Below, one piece after another: positions 35,299 to 44,292 of a stretch of DNA of 64,000 nt. Source of the stretch: Phymatolithon calcareum (lineage: Eukaryota; Rhodophyta; Florideophyceae; Hapalidiales); NCBI GenBank assembly GCA_977006965.1, contig OZ345377.1, forward strand, positions 2,170,001 to 2,234,000. Direction: 5' to 3'. How positions within the stretch are numbered: position 1 is the first letter of the stretch; every line of letters starts with the position of its first letter. The translations under genes were made by a program, and so were the position numbers. Below the pieces are notes generated by a model, which saw nothing but the letters and a program-made list of their open reading frames with translations, was not told the DNA's origin and ran no database searches.

Positions 35299-35929
35299 CG
35301 CGGAGGGCGGCGATGGGCGAGAGGTGGCTCGAAACGGAGAATGGGGCGGGGTGGAAATTGCCAGACTTCTTGTGGCTTCTTGCCGTGTCAAATGCCACAC
35401 ATGACGAGATAGTCCCCGTGGATTTGGGCGTTCGGGCAGTTGGCGAGGACCCCTCCGAAGTTGCTCTGGAAGAGGCTGGGCCCAATTGAGATTGGAATTT
35501 TGGTGTCAGGCACAAAAAGTTGCGGCGATGTCCGCAGTTTCAGACGGTTAGGGGCTAGTACGCTTATCAGGCCCGTTAGATCGATGTTTGATCCATTAAA
35601 CGGGTGATACTTCAATATCTTGTCGATTCGTACCGATCCCTGCTCAACGTACCCGGCATGTGCATTTTCTAGTTATAAATCAGTGGCATGTTGCAGCCTC
35701 AGTAACCCAAAAGTGGGAACAGGTAATAATTTGACTATTTGCTGGTCCAGCCTCAGTATATTTTAAAGGAGCAGTGTGTCTGGAAGCTGTCAAACTTCTC
35801 TCAAAGGCAATATTGTTTTTTATTTCGTAAGGCTGCAGATGGCTGGCGACTCCATGCATTCCCGATAGCCCTCTTTCGAAATGTTGCACTGTGGACTGAA
35901 CGCACAAGCTTCGTCCTGCCGCGTTCGTG
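35299..35929. other. Intergenic, no gene seen
   Basis: Upstream region of the Cys-rich protein gene. Only shadow frames are present. Confidence 0.4.
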
Positions 35930-36620
35930 AGCTCTAAAATTGCAGCTTTCCTGGCTGAAATCGAATACACAGGGCGCAATTCTAGAGGTATAGATCCAAC
36001 AATCTAGCTCAACACCAACTTAACAGAATGCAGATACTGCGGAGAGTCGAAGGACCAGTGATCATGAGAAGGCATTTAGCGGAAAGATGTCACTTGCAGC
36101 TGGTTTGGTAGAAAAAGCGCTAGTAGGGCTAATAGAAAGAATACTTCGGCAGAGTTGATTATGTGTTTGGAGTAATGAGTATCTCAAAGATGAAGGTCTG
36201 ACAAAAGGAAATTTTTGAGGTATGGAAAATGAAGAAGGGGGGCAGATAGGTCCACCGGTCACGATACCAGGACTCATCTATACAAGGGAAAGGACGATTC
36301 AACAGGGGCGCCTAGCGCTAACAATTTAGCGACCAGACCTTTGAAGAAAAACAGTACTGGGTGCAAACTTTCGTAATACGTCTTGCCCTTCCTGTCCTAT
36401 ATTGCGCACACCCGCGCGCGGCTCAAGGTCCCCTCTGATCCTATCATGGGAGGCGTCCCGCAGGGGTTTTCTAAGAAACGGAGACGCACTAGAGCGTTCG
36501 GTTTCCGCGATGTCATTATTTTCGTCCCAGACGAGCCTGACGATGAGCGCAAAGGACTCAAAAGAGGGCTCTAGCTTTTATAGAAAAGAGTCTTTAAAAG
36601 AGACTTTAACTGACTAGTGC
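35930..36620 (+). pseudogene. LINE C-terminal fragments
   Basis: LTECRYCGESKDQ (near 36020) has the Cys-x2-Cys of a LINE end. PGLIYTRERTIQQGRLALT (near 36267) aligns with PGIIYIGERTTRLRCLRLT of the LINE relic at 20268. GGVPQGF (about 36450) resembles the RT motif GVPQG, but its order after the C-terminal text implies rearranged or second-copy material. Confidence 0.5.
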
Positions 36621-37154
36621 GAGACGTCTTAGAAAAGTAAAGAAAAGACCAGTGATATTGCTCATTCGAGAGGCATAAGCTGACGATGAGAATGGATGTC
36701 GACCATGGGTTGGGTACACGCAGTTATCGCCCACGTGCCAACTTACGGGCTGCAATATTCATTCATTCACACCGGCAAAATTACGGCCATGAGTGCACTG
36801 TGAAGAATCTACATGTGCAATGGGAGGAAACCCCATGTCCTCCTGTGAATGTGACATTCTCCGGCTTGCGAAGGAGTACAAGGCGAGGAACTGTCACACC
36901 TTTTTCAGAACACGGCCTACCTCTCTCGAGAGGAAGCAGCTACGTTTGGCATTGCCGACATTAGCTTTGAATAAAATTTGTTTTATAATACTAGTCCCAG
37001 CAATGTCATGTTGACTTTGAGAACATAACGGCGCCTTGGATGCGGAAGACTTTTTCGCTATTTTGTGCTACTTCGCATCAGCAGATCTACGCTTGCAGGG
37101 AATGTAGTGCGTTACATCAAGCAGAGGCTATTCACGAGCAGAGCTAATACAGTT
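36621..37154. other. Intergenic, nothing recognised
   Basis: Short open frames only, with no motif or repeat match noted. Confidence 0.4.
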
Positions 37155-38666
37155 TTACTTCAAAGGATATCCACCAAAAAGTTCTACATGTGGGATCACT
37201 CTCCTTCGACTAAGAAGCAGGAAACAGCGAGTCGCAACTCTCTCTATGAATTGCGGAATTTCAAGCCAGACACTCTTGTCTGCCCTCCCCGCTTGTTCCA
37301 CTATCAGCTCACGCAAACTCGAACAAACGGCGAATGATTCCACGATGTCGATCACATTGGATTCGAATTCACGATTTCCCAACATCGTGAATTCGGAAAT
37401 CGTGAGTCCCACAAATTCCAAACACGGATTCGCAGTTGCGATATCACGAAAAATGCCTTTCTGAGGCAAGACTCCACAATAGTTAAACGATCGGAGCGCA
37501 TCTGTGAGCATTGCTGCACTACGCAATATATCGGAGACAGCAGGCCCCTTCAGCATAGTATTCAGGAAAATAGTCAAATCTTGCAACATTGGCCTACGGA
37601 CAGCCGACAGCGCTGGCAATAAGTTCACTGCAACCGCGTCGTCCTGGTCAATATCTTCGATCACAATCCTCTCAATGTTCACGCAATTCTCAGCTGCTCG
37701 CGTAAGGTCCTCAGGCAGATCCAGTTCATTCCAAGGAGAAGAATGCAATACTTTCAAATTAGGACCCAGATCCAATTGGTCCAACAAACTGAGCTCTGAG
37801 ATGAATCGGGCGTTTGGGCAGGCGCTTACAACTTTGTGGCACAGAATAGGAGACATTTTGCCAAGGTCTGCGAATTCCAGTTGCGTTCCGTACGAGATGC
37901 ACAAATCTGCGTATGTCGGAAGCATGCGATCAAGAACCCAGAGGTTCAGACGTTTCATAGAACGGCAGCCTGTCTGTACGTCACGGAAATCGTGGATATC
38001 TCCATGCCACAGCCCCGTAAAGGAAAGACTTTCGAGAGTTGAGCCTATTGCACGCCATAAGCCAGAGCGGTTATTGAATGTTCCAAAGATATCCAGCTCA
38101 CGGAGCCCAACACAGTGCGTCTCCGCATACATCGTATGCGCGCCATGGACGTGCAAACTCACAAGACTTCCTCGCGTGGCTCTCAACAGCTCTTCCACAA
38201 TGCGACCAGACTCCACACCGAAGACGGACAGTTTCTTAACCGAGACACAGTTAGAGACGAACGAATCCACCCATGAATAGTTCGACGTGCGGGAAATCCG
38301 AATTTCAGTTAGCGTTTTTCCGGTCGCAGCGAATACATCGGACAAGATGTGCGTGTTTTCATATGACGGCAAGGACACCGCCGATGAGATGGAAGTGTCT
38401 GTGTTCACGCTGGTGAGCGTAGCGCGCCCCAAGTCTGTGAGTGGGCCTTCCCCACAGTACAGGTTTCGAGCATCCTCGGGGTTGATATAGCCACACCAGT
38501 CTATCTTGCGAGGGTGCGCGCTCAAGTGACGCAGGATGTTGTGCAGCGCTTCATGGGATAACAGGTCCAGATATGTACGCTTTGCACTCCGGGAGTTGTT
38601 TGATGACGGTCGGGACATACTGAAAGCAGAGCATGAGGCAATAGGACCGAAGTCGCCTCCCAGCAT
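37155..38666 (-). CDS. F-box-like leucine-rich-repeat protein
   Basis: From the first ATG at 38666 the product is 503 aa; a second ATG at 38618 (MSRPSSNN) is equally plausible. The N-terminal YLDLLSHEALHNILRHLS resembles the first helices of an F-box. The remainder consists of irregular leucine-rich repeats with strands such as LVSLHVHGA, LRELDIFG, LESLSFTG, MKRLNLWVL, LEFADLG and LKVLHSSP. F-box/LRR proteins select substrates for SCF ubiquitin ligases; here the F-box match is weak, so that role is inference. The gene is single-exon, without signal peptide or membrane segment. Confidence 0.7.
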   Translation of the reverse strand: MLGGDFGPIASCSAFSMSRPSSNNSRSAKRTYLDLLSHEALHNILRHLSAHPRKIDWCGYINPEDARNLYCGEGPLTDLGRATLTSVNTDTSISSAVSLPSYENTHILSDVFAATGKTLTEIRISRTSNYSWVDSFVSNCVSVKKLSVFGVESGRIVEELLRATRGSLVSLHVHGAHTMYAETHCVGLRELDIFGTFNNRSGLWRAIGSTLESLSFTGLWHGDIHDFRDVQTGCRSMKRLNLWVLDRMLPTYADLCISYGTQLEFADLGKMSPILCHKVVSACPNARFISELSLLDQLDLGPNLKVLHSSPWNELDLPEDLTRAAENCVNIERIVIEDIDQDDAVAVNLLPALSAVRRPMLQDLTIFLNTMLKGPAVSDILRSAAMLTDALRSFNYCGVLPQKGIFRDIATANPCLEFVGLTISEFTMLGNREFESNVIDIVESFAVCSSLRELIVEQAGRADKSVWLEIPQFIERVATRCFLLLSRRRVIPHVELFGGYPLK

Positions 38667-38699
38667 TCGCACTACATGGGAAGAATCTGGCAATAAAAA

Positions 38700-39164
38700 T
38701 TACAGATCTGAATAGATACTATATCTCACATACAATAATTTTTAGAAGAACTCTATCATAGCTTTTCAATTGCAGTGGGTGCATCATGAATAATTTCCAA
38801 GAAAACTTTCTTGGAAATCCTCGCTGATTGGTTGAAAAGGAAAATCATACGCGCTGCTAATGAGGATGGTTGAGAACGTGCACGTTGATGTACAGTATGT
38901 AAACTGCTTTTCTCCCCTCTGATGGGCTCGCAAGGCAGTGCTCTATTTCTGAATTGTCTTCTGTTTAGATTATGGCTAGGTAAATAGGAACGCACCCCTT
39001 CTCTGCCTGCCGGGAAAAGAAGGAGCTCGTGGTACAGGTGTGCGACTACGTTTGATAAAGCTTTGACGAAGTTATCAACGTCGTGATCTCCCGAAACACG
39101 TCTATGGGCAAGGCAAATTTCTTGGCAAAGCGCAACACACAGCTTGCGCCTTCAGCGTGAACTC
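38700..39164. other. Intergenic, nothing recognised
   Basis: Upstream region of the LRR gene. It contains CAAGAAAACTTTCTTGG, a short palindrome near 38798-38814, and no gene. Confidence 0.4.
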
Positions 39165-39297
39165 GCTCTCCCTGGAGGATCGCCCAACGCAGCTGTGTCC
39201 GGAAAGCTTGGTGTTTCTGACTGCCGAGCGTCGGCGGCCTCAGAATCACCAAGTTTTCCGGACACAGCTGCGTTGGGCGATCCTCCAGGGAGCGCCA
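39165..39297. repeat. 130-bp hairpin with ~65-bp arms
   Basis: The left half (CTCCCTGGAGGATCGCCCAA ... TGTCCGGAAAGCTTGGTG) and right half (CACCAAGTTTTCCGGACA ... TTGGGCGATCCTCCAGGGAG) pair almost throughout, meeting at GCCGAGCGTCGGC. Only about five positions differ. Its origin is unknown; it lies next to transposon debris. Confidence 0.9.
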
Positions 39298-39539
39298 GAT
39301 TAAGACGGAGATATTCGCGTGGCGGGCGCCTGTGCTGACAGAATTTATAACCACAAAAGGCCGAGCCAGTGGAAACGCCGTCCAGCTCTCGGAAACGGTC
39401 CGCAAACAATGCCGCGGCGTCTTGAAGCCAACACAATCGCCCAGCATAATAGCTTCCAAGCCAGGCAAGGAGGCCCACCGCCACCTGGCGCAAATCGGAG
39501 TACTGCGCTTGTACCTGGCAGCAGTACAGCAGCGTGACC

Positions 39540-39810
39540 CCGGTGCCGTTTGACATTGAAGCTAAGCCGGGCCGCAAGTCCAATAAGCCCTACTTACTGT
39601 TCAAAATGAGGGCCGTAACTGCTCCACGTGCGGGCACACTGGCCACTTCTCACAGGCATGCGGCAGGCTCAACATCCACAACCTTGTCGAGGCGAAGCGA
39701 TCACACATCGACAAAGCGGCTCAGTCCATGATCATTGACCTCAACGTCTGCAATGACGGAGATTCTACTTTCGACGAGGAGTTAAAGCAGAGAGAGTACC
39801 ACACGCTATA
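39540..39810 (+). pseudogene. CCHC zinc-knuckle fragment (MuDR- or gag-like)
   Basis: AKPGRKSNKPY in one frame is followed in the next frame by NCSTCGHTGHFSQACG, a perfect C-x2-C-x4-H-x4-C knuckle, and an acidic tail ending EELKQREYHTL. Basic GRK text plus a knuckle is the usual C-terminus of Mutator-like transposases; retrotransposon gag is the alternative, especially as an LTR fragment lies 130 bp downstream. Confidence 0.5.
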
Positions 39811-39941
39811 AATTTTACTGTCGCATAGAGTGCTCTGCGTAACGGATGAGTAGTATGTTTGGCTATGCTCAAGTCTACTTCTCCGTCTTTTTGGCTTCTC
39901 TGTTGAATCAACCTATACGCCTGTGAATTATGGAAGCTGAC

Positions 39942-40160
39942 TGTCGCGCCCGCTGTTATGTCGCTGTCCCAAGGCGGTCGCCTTTTCCTCTCGCGACTGT
40001 CGCCGCACAACTTGGATCAATCTTTGGTGACGTACCTGATCTAGACGTGAAATCCACAGCCAAACTCGCTACGATATGATGGAATGGAAGAAACTGAGGC
40101 CCTTGAAGCGCTGCTAGCCCCACTACGGGAAAAGGCAAAATGAACGAATGAAAGTAGGTT
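39942..40160 (+). mobile_element. Chimera of LTR 5' end and LINE 3' end
   Basis: Segment 39942-40018 (TGTCGCGCCCGCTGTTATG ... CGCACAACTTGGATC) is the first 77 bp of the solo-LTR family. It joins directly to GGTGACGTACCTGATCTAGA ... GGAATGGAAGAAACTGAGGC ... AATGAACGAATGAAAG, the 3' end of the (GAAT)n-tailed LINE family also at 59440-59570. Confidence 0.78.
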
Positions 40161-41539
40161 TAGCTATGCGTGTCTATTTAGCGAATTTTCTACTTTTTAT
40201 TTCCGGTAATAAGTGTGCTCAACAAATGTTGCTGCGGGTGAACACGCCATGCATACTCACGTATGACCTACCTTGAGTCGACTAGTGCCCATGCACACCT
40301 CAAGGAAGGAAAGCACTAAACTTGACTTAAATCAAGATCTAGCAGCGAATCGTTTCCTAGTAACGCGAAAATCGTGGGCCTAACCAATCCAGTCCCCCGG
40401 AATGAAAGGCTCTCGAAGATTGTGCCGACTAGTCGCTACAAACGACTGAAGAAAATCTGCTGTGCGAGCACACCTTGCCCGCAAACACCTCATCTCTGAA
40501 GGCTCCTGCGCCCACGTTCCGAAGGAGGGCATGTGCAAAGCCTGTAAGTCTATCTTCCGCGGATTCTCGCGCCGAATGAAAAATCCTTTTCTCCGAGGTG
40601 CGCTCGGAACGTCTCCTGGTGACTGCAAATAGCGACGGGCGGCGGATGGTCTATGATGGGTTTGAATGCCTATGTTTCGACTTCACGCACATTGACCCCC
40701 AATTTACAATCGATTCTACTCCCCAAAGATCGTTGACCGGGCGAAATTGTACCTCGCAGTTTCTTCTTCGCGCCCTCGGCGATACTCACAATGGACGGGG
40801 CTCCATCATGGAAGCCAAAATGCATCCTCTTTTTGTATCTATGTCCGGAGTATACAAGAGCTTTTAAAAAGCTTTGCAGCTTGCACAGGCTGCGGCAGCA
40901 TGCAGTCTTTAATGTTGACGACATGGGACGAACTGGACAATAACAACGGCTTGTAAGCCAAGCCCTGCCTGGCACTGACGACTTGTTAGCCGTGGGACAG
41001 TTGTCCCGTTCCACGAATGATGATTTCTACATAGAACCACGAAAGCTCGGTTGTAGCATAACTTGACTGCCGCGAAGCCGAGATGAGGCACAATCTCTGC
41101 TAAACAATCTTGATTTCATACCGGTGAGCGGTAAGCACATCTATAAAATTTGATATTTTTAGTTCGGTATGATATCCCCCACCATGTACTCGCAAAAACA
41201 ATAGGAATATAACATTGCAAAAAAGTCCATCCCAAGTTTTCAGCTCCAACTGACCAATAAGACACAGACAAGTCTTCCATGACGGAAGCATTTGGACTTA
41301 CAGTGAACTACATTGCACAACCTTTTTCGACCATGGGATGCTCTGTTCCTCTCAGCCTGAACAGTCTGCGACAACAGGCGGGTTAACCGTCCCCGCCAGA
41401 GAGAGAGAGTGCCTACCAGGGGATCCCTTTTAAGTGATAAAGTCGTCTCACCTTCAGACAAAACCTCGCTGTCCCGAAACAGAACGACGCGTATCTCCTG
41501 CAAACTCGCCGAGACTGGCTCCGCCGCCACGCCCCCGCA
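40161..41539. other. Intergenic, weak ORFs only
   Basis: Short frames on both strands lack motifs. The last ~150 bp is probably 5' UTR or promoter of the RNase H gene. Confidence 0.4.
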
Positions 41540-43753
41540 ATGGTGCGGGGCAACTCGCTTGGCGGCACCGTCAGCAACGCAGCTGACGAAACTCCTCCCC
41601 CTCCACAGCCAATCCAAACTCTTCTCCCCGATGTGGGCATCAGCCGCGCCACTGCAACCCCTCGTACTCTCCCGCCAATCCAAACTCTACTCCCCGCGGT
41701 GGACGTCAACCGCACCACTGCAACCCCTCGTCGTCCGCATGTTTCGAAAAAGACGCGTCTCAGGGAGCGCGATGATTCCGGACCGTGGTATGCATTAATT
41801 CGCGGGCTTGTTGGCGTGGAAGGATCGTCTTGGTCCGGAGTGGTCGCCAACGAAAGCCTTGCCCTGGCGGCCACTCGCAGTGCACGACCGGGCTCTTCCA
41901 CGTATTTTGCTTATGCGCCGACAAAAGAGCGTGCGCATTCAATCGTTAAGTCCGAAACTCTTCCTGCGAGAACTTGCGTGCACGGACCAGAGGCGAAAGC
42001 GCCCCGATTGCATGATGTTGTGGTCTACACAGATGGTGCGTGCAAAGTTCTCGGTGCAGGAAGACTCTCGCAATTTCCAGCGCCGTCCGCAGACGATTGT
42101 GCGATTCGAGGGATTGAATGCATTCCGAAGCCTGTCGCCGCGAACAATGCGAACGGTACAGACAGCGTGGGTGCTGCGGGTGCTCCACCTACCGCGAATG
42201 GGGCAGGCGGTGGGCGCGCTTTAGTCGTATCGACCGATGCCGGCGCTTCTACTATAGCCGACAATGAGGCAGGTGCTGCACGTCCTGCGAAATCAGATGC
42301 ACAGCTGGCAGTGGATGTGATGGCGGCGGGGTACGGAGTTTGGTTTGGAGAATCGTGCCCTTTCAATGTTGGCGAACCGCTAGAGGGTCGGCTACAGTCT
42401 GCTGCCCGCGCGGAGCTTCGAGCGCTTGTCGCCGCGCTTGAGATCGTAAATGAGAAGATCAGGTGGGCGCGGCGTGTCATTGTTCGCATGGACGCAGATT
42501 TGACAGACGCTCGTAAACGCGTTTTGACGGCGAAGGGAAATGCATATTTTCCGGACAGGGATCTATGGCAAAGATTAGGTGAGGCCTTGTCGGTCCTTGA
42601 TGGGCGCAAGGTTGAACTGTCGCTCGAGTGGGTGAAGGGACATGCCGAGAGCTACGGCAATTATCGTGCGGACAGTCTTGCAGAGGCGGGATCTGTTGTC
42701 AAGGCTATGCAGATAAACCCTTTTGCTACCGAGCAACTGCGGAGACACATTCAGTTCAAGCCTAAACGGTATGAACACAAAAGCAGACAGGCACGCGCTT
42801 GGGAAGCGCGTGCAAAGGCTGAAAAACGCCGAGAAGAACGGAAGGCACTTCGTTCGAAAGGTGGTGATGGACGCGTGAGGGACGGTGGTGTTAAGAAAAA
42901 GAAAGCGAAAAGTAAGCGCAAACAGAGCAGTGAACCAAATGAAGGGGTACTGCTTCCTGCACCGGTTCAATCCAAAGGACACCATAGATTTTGGCATCCT
43001 GAACCGAAGAATGGAGGGGCAGCAACAGGGCTTGTGGATTCTGCCATAGTGGCGGTGGACGGATGTAAGCGTGGGGCAGTGGGCGGAATGAGCGATGTAC
43101 CAATGCCAAACGTGAACACAGTACCAACTGTGATGATAGAGCCTGATGTTGTCGATCTATGTACATCAGATGACTCAGAAGTTGAGATTGTCGAAGTGGG
43201 GAGGGCAGGCCCTAGCAATGATCATGAGACGGGCATCAATGCCACTGGCTATGACGGACACAGGAGCGACTCGAGTCAGTGCGGATCTGGCTCGCAGGAG
43301 GTCAGTGCACACGATAGGGTCAAAGGAGGTACTGGTCAAAATAAGGTCGCGATGCCTTCCCCATACGACAAAACGCTGCATCCGCACACGGGTGGGTTAA
43401 CTTGGCGACGGGACAAACCAACCATGCGGCACACAGACTCGGATTCGGAGGACTCTTTGGCGCGTCCGACGCGAAGTGTGGCGTCACCACATCGTCGCGA
43501 GACTAGCAGTGAAAGTAATGAGGTGCAGATAGTGGAGACCGAGTTTGCCCAAACCCCACGTCCGCAACAGCCGCATCCTCATCCGGCGCGAGGTCAACCC
43601 CACTTCTCTCGCAATCGGTCAGCTCCTTCCCGCGAGGCGGCAGTGGCTGTACTGACCTGTCCAACACCGTGGATTGTGGACCGAACTCCAGATAAGGTGG
43701 ACCATGAGCGCGGAAAACTGGACATATCGGGGCGGGTCACAAGTGGCACGTAG
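41540..43753 (+). CDS. RNase H1-like protein with long disordered C-terminus
   Basis: The 737-aa single-exon product should cleave RNA in RNA-DNA hybrids. Residues ~82-140 (GPWYALIRGLVGV ... SWSG ... YFAYAPTKERAHSIV) resemble the RNase H1 hybrid-binding domain. The catalytic domain has YTDGA (~164), GYGVWFG, AELRAL (Glu ~292), RMDADL (Asp ~318), WVKGHAE (His ~368) and RADSLA (Asp ~378), the full acidic set. An insertion of about 90 residues rich in Ala and Gly separates the first strand from GYGVWFG, where normal RNases H have about ten. The C-terminal 330 residues are basic then acidic, with DVVDLCTSDD, VEIVEVG and VQIVETEF, which look like SUMO-interacting motifs. Nuclear location is inferred from KKKKAKSKRKQ. 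Confidence 0.88.
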   Translation: MVRGNSLGGTVSNAADETPPPPQPIQTLLPDVGISRATATPRTLPPIQTLLPAVDVNRTTATPRRPHVSKKTRLRERDDSGPWYALIRGLVGVEGSSWSGVVANESLALAATRSARPGSSTYFAYAPTKERAHSIVKSETLPARTCVHGPEAKAPRLHDVVVYTDGACKVLGAGRLSQFPAPSADDCAIRGIECIPKPVAANNANGTDSVGAAGAPPTANGAGGGRALVVSTDAGASTIADNEAGAARPAKSDAQLAVDVMAAGYGVWFGESCPFNVGEPLEGRLQSAARAELRALVAALEIVNEKIRWARRVIVRMDADLTDARKRVLTAKGNAYFPDRDLWQRLGEALSVLDGRKVELSLEWVKGHAESYGNYRADSLAEAGSVVKAMQINPFATEQLRRHIQFKPKRYEHKSRQARAWEARAKAEKRREERKALRSKGGDGRVRDGGVKKKKAKSKRKQSSEPNEGVLLPAPVQSKGHHRFWHPEPKNGGAATGLVDSAIVAVDGCKRGAVGGMSDVPMPNVNTVPTVMIEPDVVDLCTSDDSEVEIVEVGRAGPSNDHETGINATGYDGHRSDSSQCGSGSQEVSAHDRVKGGTGQNKVAMPSPYDKTLHPHTGGLTWRRDKPTMRHTDSDSEDSLARPTRSVASPHRRETSSESNEVQIVETEFAQTPRPQQPHPHPARGQPHFSRNRSAPSREAAVAVLTCPTPWIVDRTPDKVDHERGKLDISGRVTSGT

Positions 43754-44247
43754 TGTAATTCTAGGGGCAGATGGGACGTAGAAAGCGCGGGCTGCAACCT
43801 TTTTGTTATGCCGTGGCTATTTTGTGCCAGTTTCAATCAGATTTTCAGGCTGTCGTGATGGGCTCGTACAGTAATACGTGTTGGTTCCGTGGGGACATTT
43901 ACTTCCGTGGTAAATGCCGGATAGCTTTTTTGTGATGCTCTAATCGATAAGGAAACCCTCATTAATGGTACACTGCATCTACATTTTAATTAAAATTTTG
44001 ATTTATTGTCGACTAGATGCTTCATGAAAAAAAGTGTATACGTATATGACGATATTTATATTTTGAAAATAAAAAGCTATTTATTTCCGTTTTTCCATTG
44101 CACGTAGCGTCGTGAAAAGCTATTTCGACATTTCATACTTTCATATATTCCATGACGAAAAAAATGCTAAATTTGAAACTGTCGTACGTCTATTCTTGTT
44201 ATATTCAATCTTGATCCGTGAACGTGAGCTTTTAGCCCACTATTGTA
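43754..44247. other. AT-rich intergenic DNA
   Basis: This holds the 3' flank of the RNase H gene and AT-rich sequence, with no gene supported. Confidence 0.4.
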
Positions 44248-44292
44248 TCCTTTTCGACGAAGAGGTGATCATCACCTCTTCGTCGAAAAGGA
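44248..44292. repeat. Perfect 45-bp palindrome centred on ATCAT
   Basis: Arms 44248-44269 and 44271-44292 pair perfectly (22 bp) around one central C; the core reads GGTGATCATCACC. A longer example of the same centre as at 2010-2032 and 5963-6011. Confidence 0.93.

Noticed and set aside
39152-39583. A 143-codon minus-strand frame across the hairpin at 39165-39297
   Set aside because: Half of it is the two arms of the palindrome read through; no motif or conservation is visible.
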